From Paucibacter sp. B2R-40 (lineage in GTDB: Bacteria; Pseudomonadota; Gammaproteobacteria; Burkholderiales; Burkholderiaceae_C): DNA of 64,000 nt. Location: NCBI RefSeq assembly GCF_025717555.1, contig NZ_JAJIRP010000004.1, positions 373,426 to 437,425 on the forward strand, given 5' to 3'. The position numbers were made by a program, and so were the translations under genes. Below, one piece after another: positions 39,435 to 48,973 of the stretch. The notes below the pieces were generated by a model. It searched no databases, was not told the origin of the DNA, and worked only from the letters and a program-made list of their open reading frames with translations. Positions within the stretch are counted from its first letter, which is position 1, and the number at the start of each line of letters is the position of its first letter.

Positions 39435-40341
39435 CAACGTTCTCGCCACCATAGGCAACACCCCCCATATCCGTATGCAGCGCCTGTTCGGCGCACAGGC
39501 GCAGGTCTGGATCAAGTCCGAGCGCAGCAATCCGGGTGGCTCGATCAAGGACCGCATCGCGCTGGCCATGGTCGAAGACGCCGAAGCGCGCGGCCTGCTC
39601 AAGCCGGGTGCGACCATCATCGAACCGACCTCGGGCAACACCGGCGTTGGCCTGGCCATGGTGGCCGCCGTCAAGGGCTACAAACTGATTCTGGTGATGC
39701 CGGACAGCATGTCGGTCGAGCGCCGCCGCCTGATGCTGGCCTATGGCGCCAGCTTTGATTTGACCCCGCGCGAAAAAGGCATGAAGGGCGCGATCGCCCG
39801 CGCCCAGGAACTGGTGGCCGAAAACCCAGGCTCGTGGATGCCACAGCAATTCGAGAACCCCGCCAATATCGCCGTTCATGTGCGCAGCACGGCGGAAGAA
39901 ATCCTGCGCGACTTCCCAGACGGCCTGGACGCCTTGATCACCGGCGTGGGCACCGGCGGCCACATCACCGGCTGCGCACAGGTGCTGAAAAAGGCCTGGC
40001 CGAAGTTGCAGGTGTTTGCGGTGGAACCCAGCGCCTCGCCGGTCATCAGCGGCGGCGCGCCGGCGCCGCACCCGATCCAGGGCATTGGCGCCGGTTTCAT
40101 CCCGACCAATCTTCATACCGATCTGCTCGACGGCGTGATCCAGGTCGAGGCCGAGGAAGCGCGCGAATATGCGCGCCGCAGCGCCGCCCAAGAAGGCTTG
40201 CTGGTCGGCATCTCCAGCGGCGCCACCTTGGCCGCCATCGCCAAGAAGCTCGCCGAGCTGCCCGCCGGCGCGCGGGTGCTGGGCTTCAACTACGACACCG
40301 GCGAGCGCTATTTGTCGATTGAGGGTTTCTTGCCCGTTTGA
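39424..40341 (+). CDS. cysK: Cysteine synthase (O-acetylserine thiol-lyase)
   Basis: The 305-residue PLP enzyme makes cysteine from O-acetylserine and sulfide. The Schiff-base lysine is in [13 protein letters not shown], the phosphate-binding loop is [12 protein letters not shown] and the GTGGHITG and SSGATLAAI segments are conserved. MSVERRRLM and GMKGAI fit CysK rather than CysM. AAGGAG precedes ATG 39424. Confidence 0.93.
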   Translation: MKVDNVLATIGNTPHIRMQRLFGAQAQVWIKSERSNPGGSIKDRIALAMVEDAEARGLLKPGATIIEPTSGNTGVGLAMVAAVKGYKLILVMPDSMSVERRRLMLAYGASFDLTPREKGMKGAIARAQELVAENPGSWMPQQFENPANIAVHVRSTAEEILRDFPDGLDALITGVGTGGHITGCAQVLKKAWPKLQVFAVEPSASPVISGGAPAPHPIQGIGAGFIPTNLHTDLLDGVIQVEAEEAREYARRSAAQEGLLVGISSGATLAAIAKKLAELPAGARVLGFNYDTGERYLSIEGFLPV

Positions 40342-40345
40342 GCCG

Positions 40346-41362
40346 CTATTCCTCGCCCCCACCCTCGACGCTGGGTGAGTCGTTGTCCTTGTTGGCTTGG
40401 CGAGCCAACTCGGCCTCCAAGGGCCGCAAGGCATCGATCAAGGCTTGCGGGGGTTTCGGCTCAACCAAGCGCAAGGCGGGCGGCGGCAAGCTGCTCAGAT
40501 AGGCCGGGCCTAGCCAATACTGCTGCTCCTGGCGGCGCGCCACGGTCAACACCAACAAGGTCGCCAGGCCGGACATCGCTGCCAGCGCCAACCAGCGCCG
40601 GGCGCGCGGCCAGACCAGGCAGGCATGCCACCAGAACAAGCCCGCCAAACCACAAGGAAAGAGGATGGCATCCAGCACCATCAAGCGCGGCCAAGACAAG
40701 GCATAGGCCAGCAAGGGCAAGACCATCTCGATCAACTGCAAAGCAGTCAAAACAATCAAGGCACGGCGCAAATGCGTGGTGAAGGGGAAGCGGTGCTGGA
40801 ACAACTGCGTCACCAGCGACCATAGCGCCGTCCAGCCCAGCACCATCACCAAGGGCCCCAGGACCGCGCCGCTGTAGTCGACCCAGGGCGAGCCCGGATT
40901 GAGCTCCGACCAGCGGCCAAACCACAGCAAGCCCAACCAGAGCAGCAGCAAGCCAGGCACCCAGGCCGCGCCGACCTTGGCAGCACGCTGTTGATGCTGC
41001 TGCATAGGCAGCTCGGGCGCCAAGGCCTCGGCATTGCTGCGCCAGCGCAGATGGCTGGCACCCAACTGAAAGTTGACCACGCCGCCCAAGGCAGCAGCGT
41101 CCCCCGCACTCAAGCGCTGCTCACCCATCCAGCCGCCGTTGAGACTCGGCGCTAACAAGATACTGGCCGCGCCGCCTTCGGGCCACTGCAGCAGCGCATG
41201 CTCGGCCGCCAAATGCACATCGTCGAGCACCACCTCGCACTGTGGCGAGCGACCAATACGCGCCGGCCAGTGCGCAATGCGCTGCACTTGGCGCACCAAG
41301 CCATCACGACCGAGGACTTCGATGACCGCTATTCGCGCGATTCTTTGCTCTTGCTGATCCAT
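40346..41362 (-). CDS. FHA-domain multi-pass membrane protein
   Basis: The 338-residue protein has an N-terminal FHA phosphopeptide-binding domain (about residues 30-105), with RIGRSPQCEVVLDD, His55 in the AEHALLQ segment and Asn75-Gly76. The family SxxH motif is only partly kept. Then five hydrophobic segments follow (about 131-280) and a polar tail ending in acidic residues. It overlaps the upstream protease gene by 34 bp. Such pairing suggests a phospho-dependent membrane complex; the partner kinase is not in the window. Confidence 0.75.
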   Translation of the reverse strand: MDQQEQRIARIAVIEVLGRDGLVRQVQRIAHWPARIGRSPQCEVVLDDVHLAAEHALLQWPEGGAASILLAPSLNGGWMGEQRLSAGDAAALGGVVNFQLGASHLRWRSNAEALAPELPMQQHQQRAAKVGAAWVPGLLLLWLGLLWFGRWSELNPGSPWVDYSGAVLGPLVMVLGWTALWSLVTQLFQHRFPFTTHLRRALIVLTALQLIEMVLPLLAYALSWPRLMVLDAILFPCGLAGLFWWHACLVWPRARRWLALAAMSGLATLLVLTVARRQEQQYWLGPAYLSSLPPPALRLVEPKPPQALIDALRPLEAELARQANKDNDSPSVEGGGEE

Positions 41363-42717
41363 GCGAAGCCCTCCAGGTAATGTGCGCTCAACTTCAAGGC
41401 GTTATCAAAGCTGACGCCACGGGCATCAAAGCGACCCAGCGCACCTTCGGTGGCGCCGTCAACAGTCGTCACCAGCACACTCAGATCATGCAGACCGGCG
41501 AGCTTGCGGTAGGCGCGCAGGCAAACAACCGCGCGCAGTGGCAGACCTTCTCGCGAGATAAAATCCTCCTTGCAAAAGGGCGCGGTGCGGTACTTGTCCT
41601 CGCGGCCCAGCCGTTCATTGCGAAAACTGCCCGAATATTGTTTGGCAAAGCGGATCGCCCCGAGCTTGGCGCCGTCATAGGCCTCATGCGACATGTCCAG
41701 ATAGCCGGTTTGTATCGCGCCGCTGATGAACAAGGCATGCTCCATCCGACATTGCGAACGCTGAAACTCCAGGCCCTTGGTGTCGGCCGGCGTGCCGCGG
41801 CCCCAGCAACGCATGAACTGCTCTTGCGGCACAGGTAACTGGTAATGTGCATGGCCGGCGGTGGCCCAAGGCTGAGCCAAGAAACGTTTCGTCAACTCAT
41901 CTTGATAGACCATCAATTGCTCGCGCAACCTCGGCCAGGCCGGCTCGGTCATCGGTTTGGCATTGCGGCTACGCTCGAACAAAGCTTGAGCGTACTGACC
42001 CGGCACCAAGAAACTCATCTGCTGCGCAAACGACATCACCGACACATTGACGCCGACCACGCGCCCCTCTTCATCCACCACGGGCCCGCCGCTCATGCCC
42101 GGGTTGATACCGCCCGAAAAATAGATCAGCGGATCAAAACTGCGCTCGACCAAGCCGTTGTAATTGCCTTCGACGACGGCAAAAGCAATGTCATGCGGAT
42201 TGCCCATCGAGTAGATGCGGTCGCCCTTGGACAGCGGCGAGGAGGCCGGCCGAAAGCTCAAGGCCCCACGCCCCTTCAAGCCACCTGGCACGACACGCAA
42301 CAAAGCCAAGTCACGGCGCACATCAAAGTCGAGCAATTCCAGCTGACCTTCTTGCCCATCGGTACTGGCGAATCGCAGGCGATAGCGCTCAGGCTCCAGT
42401 GCGAACTGGCTGATGACGTGATAGTTGCTCAGCACATGGCCGTCCTCGCTGACCAGAAACCCTGAGCCGACCGAGGCCTGGCTGTTCTGCGTCTTGAGCA
42501 AGGTGCGGATCTGCAGCAGCTGCGAGCGCGCGTCTTCATAAATCCGGCGCGCGCTGGCAGACACGGCCGCCGGCGGTGCCGAAGCGGCCGAGGCAGCAGG
42601 AGTGGGTACGCCGGCTGAGCCTGGGGCCGTCTGGGCCTGAGCGCCAGCCAGCAGCATCAAGAGCATGACCGCACAGCAACGCTGGCGGGCCTTCAAAACA
42701 GATAGAAAAATCAGCAA
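41329..42717 (-). CDS. Secreted trypsin-like serine protease
   Basis: The 462-residue protein has a signal peptide (AVMLLMLLAGAQAQ), a low-complexity Ala/Pro-rich stretch, then a chymotrypsin-fold domain with His100 (SNYHVI), Asp136 (RRDLALL) and Ser209 (NPGMSGGPV). There is no PDZ domain, unlike DegP/HtrA. The C-terminal 200 residues hold several cysteines (RCWGRGTP, RSQCRMEH, CKEDF, VVCLRAY) and are a domain I do not recognise. It overlaps the FHA gene by 34 bp, so the two are likely one module. Confidence 0.8.
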   Translation of the reverse strand: MLIFLSVLKARQRCCAVMLLMLLAGAQAQTAPGSAGVPTPAASAASAPPAAVSASARRIYEDARSQLLQIRTLLKTQNSQASVGSGFLVSEDGHVLSNYHVISQFALEPERYRLRFASTDGQEGQLELLDFDVRRDLALLRVVPGGLKGRGALSFRPASSPLSKGDRIYSMGNPHDIAFAVVEGNYNGLVERSFDPLIYFSGGINPGMSGGPVVDEEGRVVGVNVSVMSFAQQMSFLVPGQYAQALFERSRNAKPMTEPAWPRLREQLMVYQDELTKRFLAQPWATAGHAHYQLPVPQEQFMRCWGRGTPADTKGLEFQRSQCRMEHALFISGAIQTGYLDMSHEAYDGAKLGAIRFAKQYSGSFRNERLGREDKYRTAPFCKEDFISREGLPLRAVVCLRAYRKLAGLHDLSVLVTTVDGATEGALGRFDARGVSFDNALKLSAHYLEGFAWISKSKESRE

Positions 42718-42749
42718 GGATTCCTCCCGAATTTCATATGAGGGCGATG

Positions 42750-43472
42750 CTAGCCGGTTTGCTGCTGCGCCTTAGGGCGAAAGACACCGGTGTCTGCATA
42801 GAAGTTCTCATCTTCATTGCCTGCCCACCAGCCAGGCACGCCCAGCACCGGCAAGGGGTAGAAGGGCTTACCGGCCAAGCGGGAGCTATCAAGCGCGGCA
42901 TCCATCGGTGGCATGGCCGCGTCGTCAAACGGCAAAATCAAGACATGGGCGCAGATCGGCTTGCGTGGCTGCATCAATTTTTCAAGCAAGGCATGGCCGA
43001 TCAAGTGCAACTGAGCCTGGGCCCACAGTGGCCGCAAGGTGATGAATAAGCGCTGCCAGTCGCGCGCAACCAGGGCCTCGCACAAGGCTGCCGGCGCCTG
43101 CAACAAGGCCGCGTTCTCATCGACCACCGTCAAGGCATCGCGCAAGGCGCCGCGCCGCGACTGCACACCGCCGCTGAGCCTCAGTGCTTCGATGTGCGCC
43201 GCATTCAGGCCGGTCTTGAGTACCGGCCAATGCAGCCAGATCAGGCCGTTCAGCAGGTCATGCAAATTGTCGCGGCTTGGCACGCAGGCGCTGCGATGGA
43301 TGAAGGCCTCATAGGCCTCGCCCGCCGGCAGCTCGGTCTGCGCAACAAAGCGCAAATCGCCGTGACTGAGCCGAATCGGCCGGGCTTGCAGCTGCCGATT
43401 GAGCGCCTGCGCCACCGTTGCGCCCGCCAGCAAATCGGCCGACAAGGCTTGGCCGGTTTGCCGGTAGGGCAT
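42750..43472 (-). CDS. DUF3025 family protein
   Basis: The 240-residue protein shows the family segment SRDNLHDLLNGLIWLHWPVLK and the PFYPLPVLGVPGWW motif near the end. The function is unknown. ATG 43472 is the first standard start; the frame extends upstream with conserved-looking DWSAAWLMPYR into the end of pyrC without an ATG or GTG, so the true start may be a nonstandard codon. It is 32 bp after pyrC. Confidence 0.75.
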   Translation of the reverse strand: MPYRQTGQALSADLLAGATVAQALNRQLQARPIRLSHGDLRFVAQTELPAGEAYEAFIHRSACVPSRDNLHDLLNGLIWLHWPVLKTGLNAAHIEALRLSGGVQSRRGALRDALTVVDENAALLQAPAALCEALVARDWQRLFITLRPLWAQAQLHLIGHALLEKLMQPRKPICAHVLILPFDDAAMPPMDAALDSSRLAGKPFYPLPVLGVPGWWAGNEDENFYADTGVFRPKAQQQTG

Positions 43473-43504
43473 CAGCCAGGCCGCACTCCAATCCAGATTC
43501 CAGT

Positions 43505-44563
43505 TCAGAGCAGCTTCCAGCTCAAGGTCTCGCCGCCGCGCAAGGGCTTCAATTGCGCCTCACCGAAGGGGACGGCGCTGGGCAGCGTCCAGTCTTGCTT
43601 GCGCAAGGTGACGCGCTCGCTATTGCGCGGCAGGCCGTAAAAATCGGCCCCGTTGAAACTGGCGAAGGCTTCAAGCTGGTCCAATGCGCCCATTGCCTCG
43701 AAGGCCTCAGCATACAACTCCAAGGCTGATGCGGCAGTGAAGCAGCCGGCACCACAGACCGAGTTCTCCTTCATCTGCGAGGCATGCGGCGCGCTGTCGG
43801 TACCGAGGAAGAACTTTTTGCTCCCTGAGGTGGCGGCCTTGAGCAGGGCCTGGCGATGGATTTCGCGTTTCAAAACCGGCAGGCAGTAGTAATGCGGACG
43901 CAGGCCACCGGTGAAGATGGCATTGCGGTTGTAAAGCAGGTGCTGCGGCGTCAAGGTCGCGGCGGTGAAGGCATCCGCGCCGGCCACAAATTGCGCAGCC
44001 TCCAGCGTGGTGATGTGTTCGAACACCACCTTCAGCTCGGGCATATCGCGACGCAGCGGCTGCATCACGCGGTCGATGAACACGGCCTCGCGGTCGAACA
44101 CATCGATGTCGGGGTCGGTGACCTCGCCGTGCACCAGCAGCAGCAGCCCTTCGCGCTGCATCGCCTCCAGCGTCTTGTAAGTCTTGCGGATATCGGTCAC
44201 GCCGGCATCGCTGTTGGTGGTGGCACCGGCCGGATAGAGCTTCAACGCCACCACACCGGCATCCTTGGCCCGCTTGATCTCGTCAACCGGGGTCAGATCG
44301 GTCAGGTACAGCGTCATCAAGGGCTGAAAGCTCAGCCCCTCGGGCACCGCCGCGCTGATGCGCTCGCGATAAGCCACCGCCTGCGCGGCGCTGGTCACCG
44401 GGGGCCGCAAGTTAGGCATGATGATGGCGCGGCCAAACTGGCGCGCCGTGAAAGGGATGACGCTTTGCATCGCCCCTTCGTCGCGCACATGCAAATGCCA
44501 GTCGTCGGGGCGGGTGATGCTCAGCTCTAGCGGAGCCACGGTGGAGGTAGATGTATTGGCCAT
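43505..44563 (-). CDS. pyrC: Dihydroorotase, class II
   Basis: The 352-residue zinc amidohydrolase closes carbamoyl-aspartate to dihydroorotate in pyrimidine synthesis. The HxH metal motif DDWHLHVRD is at residues 20-28, the carboxylated-lysine region is [15 protein letters not shown], and the LVHGEV and HITT histidines follow. A normal full-length class II PyrC. Confidence 0.96.
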   Translation of the reverse strand: MANTSTSTVAPLELSITRPDDWHLHVRDEGAMQSVIPFTARQFGRAIIMPNLRPPVTSAAQAVAYRERISAAVPEGLSFQPLMTLYLTDLTPVDEIKRAKDAGVVALKLYPAGATTNSDAGVTDIRKTYKTLEAMQREGLLLLVHGEVTDPDIDVFDREAVFIDRVMQPLRRDMPELKVVFEHITTLEAAQFVAGADAFTAATLTPQHLLYNRNAIFTGGLRPHYYCLPVLKREIHRQALLKAATSGSKKFFLGTDSAPHASQMKENSVCGAGCFTAASALELYAEAFEAMGALDQLEAFASFNGADFYGLPRNSERVTLRKQDWTLPSAVPFGEAQLKPLRGGETLSWKLL

Positions 44564-44626
44564 GGGGGGATTGTCCCAAATCTCGCGCTCTGTGGCCGGC
44601 CCCCAGGGGTAGCTACCCTGCCAAGC

Positions 44627-45361
44627 TCAATGCTGCAGAATTTTGTCCAAAAACTCCCGCGCCCGCGCCGAGCGCTGCTCGGGATGGCCGAAGAACTCCT
44701 CGCGCTTGCAGTCCTCGACGATCTTGCCGGCGTCCATGAAGATGACCCGGTGACTGACCTTCTTGGCGAAGCCCATTTCATGGGTCACGCACATCATGGT
44801 CATGCCCTCTTCGGCCAGCTTGACCATCACGTCCAGCACTTCGCCGACCATTTCGGGGTCAAGCGCCGAGGTCGGCTCGTCAAACAGCATCACGATCGGG
44901 TCCATGGACAGCGCACGTGCGATGGCCACACGCTGCTGCTGGCCGCCGGACAGCTGACCCGGGAACTTGTCCTTGTGCGCCGACAGGCCCACCCGGTCCA
45001 GCATTTTCAAGCCACGCACCTTGGCCTCGTCGGGCGTGCGGCCCAAGACCTTGATCTGCGCGATGGTCAGGTTCTCGGTCACGCTCAGGTGCGGGAACAG
45101 CTCGAAATGCTGGAACACCATGCCGACGCGCGAGCGCAGCTTGGGCAGATTGGTCTTGGGGTCGGCCAGGGAGATCCCGTCAACGATGATGTCGCCCTTC
45201 TGGAAAGGTTCCAGCGCATTGACGGTCTTGATCAAGGTGGACTTGCCCGAGCCCGACGGGCCGCAGACCACCACGACCTCGCCCTTTTGGATAGTGGTCG
45301 TGCAGTCGGTCAGCACCTGGAACGTGCCGTACCATTTGTTGACGTTTTTGATGTCTATCAT
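44627..45361 (-). CDS. gltL: Glutamate/aspartate ABC transporter, ATP-binding subunit
   Basis: The 244-residue protein has Walker [10 protein letters not shown], signature [15 protein letters not shown] and Walker [15 protein letters not shown] and is very close to GltL/GlnQ. It drives import with GltJ/GltK. ATG 45361 follows gltK by 22 bp; the longer frame upstream is gltK overlap sequence. Confidence 0.95.
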   Translation of the reverse strand: MIDIKNVNKWYGTFQVLTDCTTTIQKGEVVVVCGPSGSGKSTLIKTVNALEPFQKGDIIVDGISLADPKTNLPKLRSRVGMVFQHFELFPHLSVTENLTIAQIKVLGRTPDEAKVRGLKMLDRVGLSAHKDKFPGQLSGGQQQRVAIARALSMDPIVMLFDEPTSALDPEMVGEVLDVMVKLAEEGMTMMCVTHEMGFAKKVSHRVIFMDAGKIVEDCKREEFFGHPEQRSARAREFLDKILQH

Positions 45362-45383
45362 TTGATGATTCTCCGGGCCCGCA

Positions 45384-46049
45384 TCAGCGGATGATGGCAA
45401 TCTTCTTTTGCAGTCGGCGCACCAGCATCGACATGCCAAAACAGATGGCGAAGTAAACGGCGGCGGCGACCAAATAGGTTTCGATTGGCCGGTTGAAATT
45501 GCGCCCCGCCGTCTCAAAGCCCTTCAGCAAGTCGTAGGCCCCGATGGCATAGACCAGCGAAGTGTCTTGAAACAAGATGATGGTTTGCGTCAACAGCACC
45601 GGCAACATATTGCGAAAAGCCTGCGGCAGCACCACCAGTTGCATGGTCTGGCCGTAGCTCATGCCGACCGCATAACCGGCGTAGGTCTGCCCCTTGGGCA
45701 CGCTTTGGATGCCGGCCCGCATGATCTCGGCGTAGTAAGCGGCCTCGAACAGCGTGAAGGTCACGATGGCCGAGATTTCGGCACCGAGCGGGCGACCGAT
45801 CAGAAATGGGATCAGCAAGAAGAACCACAAAATCACCATCACCAGCGGAATGCTGCGCATGGTGTTGATATAGGCGGCCGCCGGCAGCGCCAGCATCGGC
45901 TTGCCCGACAAACGCATCAGCGCCAACAAAGTGCCCAAAGCGATGCCGCCAACCATCGCGATCAAGGTCAGTTGGAGCGAGAAATAGAAGCCCTGCAGCA
46001 CATAGCTGCCCAGCACGCCCCAAGTGAGAAAAGCAAAATCGAGATTCAT
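45384..46049 (-). CDS. gltK: Glutamate/aspartate ABC transporter permease
   Basis: The 221-residue protein has four to five hydrophobic helices and the EAA-type loop [19 protein letters not shown] typical of polar amino-acid permeases. ATG 46049 overlaps the gltJ stop by one base (TAATG). Confidence 0.94.
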   Translation of the reverse strand: MNLDFAFLTWGVLGSYVLQGFYFSLQLTLIAMVGGIALGTLLALMRLSGKPMLALPAAAYINTMRSIPLVMVILWFFLLIPFLIGRPLGAEISAIVTFTLFEAAYYAEIMRAGIQSVPKGQTYAGYAVGMSYGQTMQLVVLPQAFRNMLPVLLTQTIILFQDTSLVYAIGAYDLLKGFETAGRNFNRPIETYLVAAAVYFAICFGMSMLVRRLQKKIAIIR

Positions 46050-46792
46050 TATTGGCTGCTCCCCACCATGCCGGGCACACGCGCACGCAACTCGATAAAG
46101 CGGGCGACCGCAAAGATCGCAATCGAGGAGATGAAGTACAGCCCCGTCACCGCCAGATAGATCTCGATGCCTTTGGAGGTCTCTTCCTGCGCCTGGCGGG
46201 CAAACATGATCAGCTCCGGCACCGACACCGCAAACGCAACCGCCGAGTTCTTGACGATGCCCATGGCCTCACTGGTCAAGGGCGGGATCACGATGCGTAG
46301 CGCCACCGGCAGCAACACGTACCGGTAGGTCTGGGGCAGCGTCATGCCGACCGCCAAGCCGGCGTAGGTCTGACCCTTGGGTAGGCTCTGGATACCGGCC
46401 TTGACTTGCTCCGAAATCCGCGCCGAAGTGAAGAAGCCCAGCCCCAGCACCACCAACAAGAAGCTCGGCACTTGCTTCATCACCGGCAGCAATTCGGGCA
46501 CGACAAAATACCAAAGAAACACCTGCACGAGCACGGGGATATTGCGGAAAAGCTCGGTCCAGGCATCGCCCAAAAATACTAGTTTCTTGTTCGGTGTGGT
46601 GCGCAAAATGCCCATCAAGACGCCAAAAAACAAGGCCAAAATCAATGCCAAACCCGACACCGACATGGTCCAGCCCCAGGCCGACATCATCCAATCCAGA
46701 TAGGTAATCTCGCCACCGCTGCCAAAGCAGCGCGGCACGTCCTGCTGATCTATGGTGTCCTTGCAGAACACCTGCCAATCCCAAGTTGCCAA
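46049..46792 (-). CDS. gltJ: Glutamate/aspartate ABC transporter permease
   Basis: The 247-residue protein has the ABC permease loop ARISEQVKAGIQSLPKGQT, a periplasmic N-terminal stretch with Cys/Asp residues (CKDTIDQQDVPRCFG) typical of GltJ, and five hydrophobic segments. The start is TTG 46792 with an AGGAG ribosome-binding site 7 bp upstream; no ATG fits the family N-terminus. Confidence 0.92.
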   Translation of the reverse strand: MATWDWQVFCKDTIDQQDVPRCFGSGGEITYLDWMMSAWGWTMSVSGLALILALFFGVLMGILRTTPNKKLVFLGDAWTELFRNIPVLVQVFLWYFVVPELLPVMKQVPSFLLVVLGLGFFTSARISEQVKAGIQSLPKGQTYAGLAVGMTLPQTYRYVLLPVALRIVIPPLTSEAMGIVKNSAVAFAVSVPELIMFARQAQEETSKGIEIYLAVTGLYFISSIAIFAVARFIELRARVPGMVGSSQ

Positions 46793-46820
46793 GGCAGCTC
46801 TCCTGTCGAATAAAACACAA

Positions 46821-46847
46821 GGCCGCCCGAGCGATTGCCGGGCGGCC
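46821..46847 (-). terminator. Hairpin between gltI and gltJ
   Basis: A perfect 9-bp stem GGCCGCCCG/CGGGCGGCC with a 9-base loop lies in the gltI-gltJ gap and is followed on the minus strand by TTGTGTTTTATT. It may act as a partial terminator or 3' mRNA stabiliser so that the binding protein is made in excess of the permease. Confidence 0.65.
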
Positions 46848-46887
46848 TGTTCGATGCTTGTGGTCAGCGTACTAAAGCGCCAAGGCC

Positions 46888-47784
46888 TTACTTCTTGGCG
46901 TAGTCTTCGGCCGGCTTGTCGTTCGGATTGGCCCAAGCGTGCTTGGTGTTTTCGTTGGGAGCCATGCCGACCTTGGTATTGGTCGGCGGGATGGGCTGCT
47001 CAAACCATTTGTTCCAAGTCTTGGCAATGTCGCCCGACTTCATCTGCGCCTTGATGCTGTCGTCCACCGCCTTCTTGAAGGCCGGATCATCCTTGCGGAT
47101 CATGATGGCGATAGGCTCAACCGACAGCACTTCCCCGACCACTTTAAAGTCGGCCGGATTCTTGGACTTGGCGGTCAGACCGGCAAGAATGGCGCCGTCC
47201 ATCACGAAGGCATCGGCGCGGCCCGACTCCAGCAGCAAGAAGCTGTCAGCATGGTCCTTGCCGAAGACTTCTTTGAAATCAACTCCGGTGGCACGCTCGT
47301 TCTTGCGCAGCGTCTGCACCGAGGTGGTACCGGTGGTGGTGGCCACGTTCTTGCCGTTCAACTGGGCAATCGCGGTGATGCCGGAGTTGGCCTTGACCAA
47401 AATACGGACTTCTTCAACAAAGGTGGTGACGGCAAAGGCCACATCTTTTTGCCGAGTCGCGTTATTCGTTGTGGAACCGCACTCGATATCGACCGTACCG
47501 TTTTGAACCAAAGGGATGCGGTTTTGCGAGGTCACCGGCTGGTACTTGACGGCCAAGGCGCTCATACCCAATTGTTTGCGAACATCGCGCAACACGTTCT
47601 CGCAGATCTCGACGTGATAGCCCACAAACTTGCCGTCACCCAAGGTGTAGGACAAGGCACCCGAGGACTCACGCACGCCCATGGTGACGCTGCCGCTGTC
47701 CTTGATTTTCTTCAAGGTATCTTCAGCCTGGGCCATGCCTGTGACGGCAGCCAGGGCCAGGACGAGCAATGTCTTCTTGGTCAT
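46888..47784 (-). CDS. gltI: Glutamate/aspartate ABC transporter, periplasmic binding protein
   Basis: The 298-residue protein has a signal peptide (MTKKTLLVLALAAVTGMAQA) and the family segments DTLKKIKDSGSVTMGVRESS, GYHVEICENVLRDVRKQLG and DIECGSTTNNATRQ, matching GltI (ybeJ). ATG 47784 is chosen for the signal peptide; the frame opens further upstream. It is the first gene of gltIJKL; a LysR gene lies upstream on the same strand. Confidence 0.95.
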   Translation of the reverse strand: MTKKTLLVLALAAVTGMAQAEDTLKKIKDSGSVTMGVRESSGALSYTLGDGKFVGYHVEICENVLRDVRKQLGMSALAVKYQPVTSQNRIPLVQNGTVDIECGSTTNNATRQKDVAFAVTTFVEEVRILVKANSGITAIAQLNGKNVATTTGTTSVQTLRKNERATGVDFKEVFGKDHADSFLLLESGRADAFVMDGAILAGLTAKSKNPADFKVVGEVLSVEPIAIMIRKDDPAFKKAVDDSIKAQMKSGDIAKTWNKWFEQPIPPTNTKVGMAPNENTKHAWANPNDKPAEDYAKK

Positions 47785-47901
47785 AAACACTCCGGAATGA
47801 AAGAGGAATTCGGTGTAAATCTCAGGCCTCATCTTAGGGGCTCGGCCGCTCCGGTGAGGCCTGTGTCGAATACGTGTTTTCACGCATGTACGCGGCTCGC
47901 A

Positions 47902-48813
47902 CTATTCGGTCAAAAAATCCCACAAGGCTTGGGCTGCTGGCTTGCTGCGCCGGGTGAGCTCGGGGCGCTCGCGGTAAATACGCAACTCCATGGTCAGTTC
48001 GAACTCTCCGGCGGCGGCAGCGCGCACCAGATTTTTGGCGGCCAGCTCTTTCTTGACCGAACTGGCTGGCAAAAAGGTCAGCCCATGTCCCTCCAGGGCC
48101 ATGGCCTTCAAGCCTTCCGCCATATCGGTCTCATAGATAGCGTCGAGGTTGAGCGGCACCGTCGAGGCCTTGGCGATCAACTCGACCAAACGCCCAAGAT
48201 AAGCGCCCGAGGCATAGCTGAGGAAGGGGATCTTTTGCCCTGCCCGGCCCGGCAGGCGAAACATCGGCTCGCCGTTGGCATCGGCCTTGGCATAGGCAGC
48301 CAGCGTCTCTTGCCCCAGCGAGGCCATCTGGTAGCGCTCCGGGTCCAGTTGCAAGGGCTGGCTGGCGTGGTGATAAACAATCAGCAGATCGCAATTGCCC
48401 TCGCTCAGCTGCAACATCGCGTCATGCACATTGAGTGCATTGAGCCGGCATTTAAGGGCACCGAACCGCTGACGCAGATCCATCAGCCAATGCGGAAAGA
48501 AGCTGAAGGCAAGCGAATGCGGCACCGCGAACTCGATCATGTCTTGACCGGCCGACTGGTGGCTGCGCAGCATATTGCGCGTTGCCTGTAGGTTGCTCAG
48601 TATCTCTACCGCCTGGCCGAGCAGCGTCTCGCCGGCACCGGTCAAACGCGTTGGGTAAGAGGAGCGGTCCACCAGGTCCACGCCCGCCCAAGCCTCCAGC
48701 GCCTGGATGCGGCGCGAGAACGCCGGTTGGGTCACATGCCGGACTTGGGCGGAGCGCGAAAAACTGCGCGTCTCGGCCAAGCTGACGAAATCTTCAAGCC
48801 ATTTGGTTTCCAC
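47902..48813 (-). CDS. LysR-family transcriptional regulator
   Basis: The 303-residue protein has the N-terminal LysR helix-turn-helix (ETKWLEDFVSLAETRSFSRS and RHVTQPAFSRRIQALE) and a substrate domain (about residues 90-290). The start is GTG 48813. It is on the same strand as gltIJKL and 117 bp upstream, so it may regulate glutamate uptake; this is inference from position. The effector is unknown. Confidence 0.88.
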   Translation of the reverse strand: METKWLEDFVSLAETRSFSRSAQVRHVTQPAFSRRIQALEAWAGVDLVDRSSYPTRLTGAGETLLGQAVEILSNLQATRNMLRSHQSAGQDMIEFAVPHSLAFSFFPHWLMDLRQRFGALKCRLNALNVHDAMLQLSEGNCDLLIVYHHASQPLQLDPERYQMASLGQETLAAYAKADANGEPMFRLPGRAGQKIPFLSYASGAYLGRLVELIAKASTVPLNLDAIYETDMAEGLKAMALEGHGLTFLPASSVKKELAAKNLVRAAAAGEFELTMELRIYRERPELTRRSKPAAQALWDFLTE

Positions 48814-48973
48814 GCTTTCAGTGTAGCCGCCCTGCCGTTTGGATAAGCACATACCCTGAACCAGGGGTGCTAACCCCCCGATTGCAGGGGGTTGACGGGG
48901 CACTTTTCGAGTTTCGAGTGTTTACAGTCGCCTCAAGTACCTTTCAACTCCATGACTCGAACGGAACCAGCCC

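Noticed and set aside
46939-48591. A 550-codon plus-strand frame
   Set aside because: Antisense of gltI and the LysR gene.
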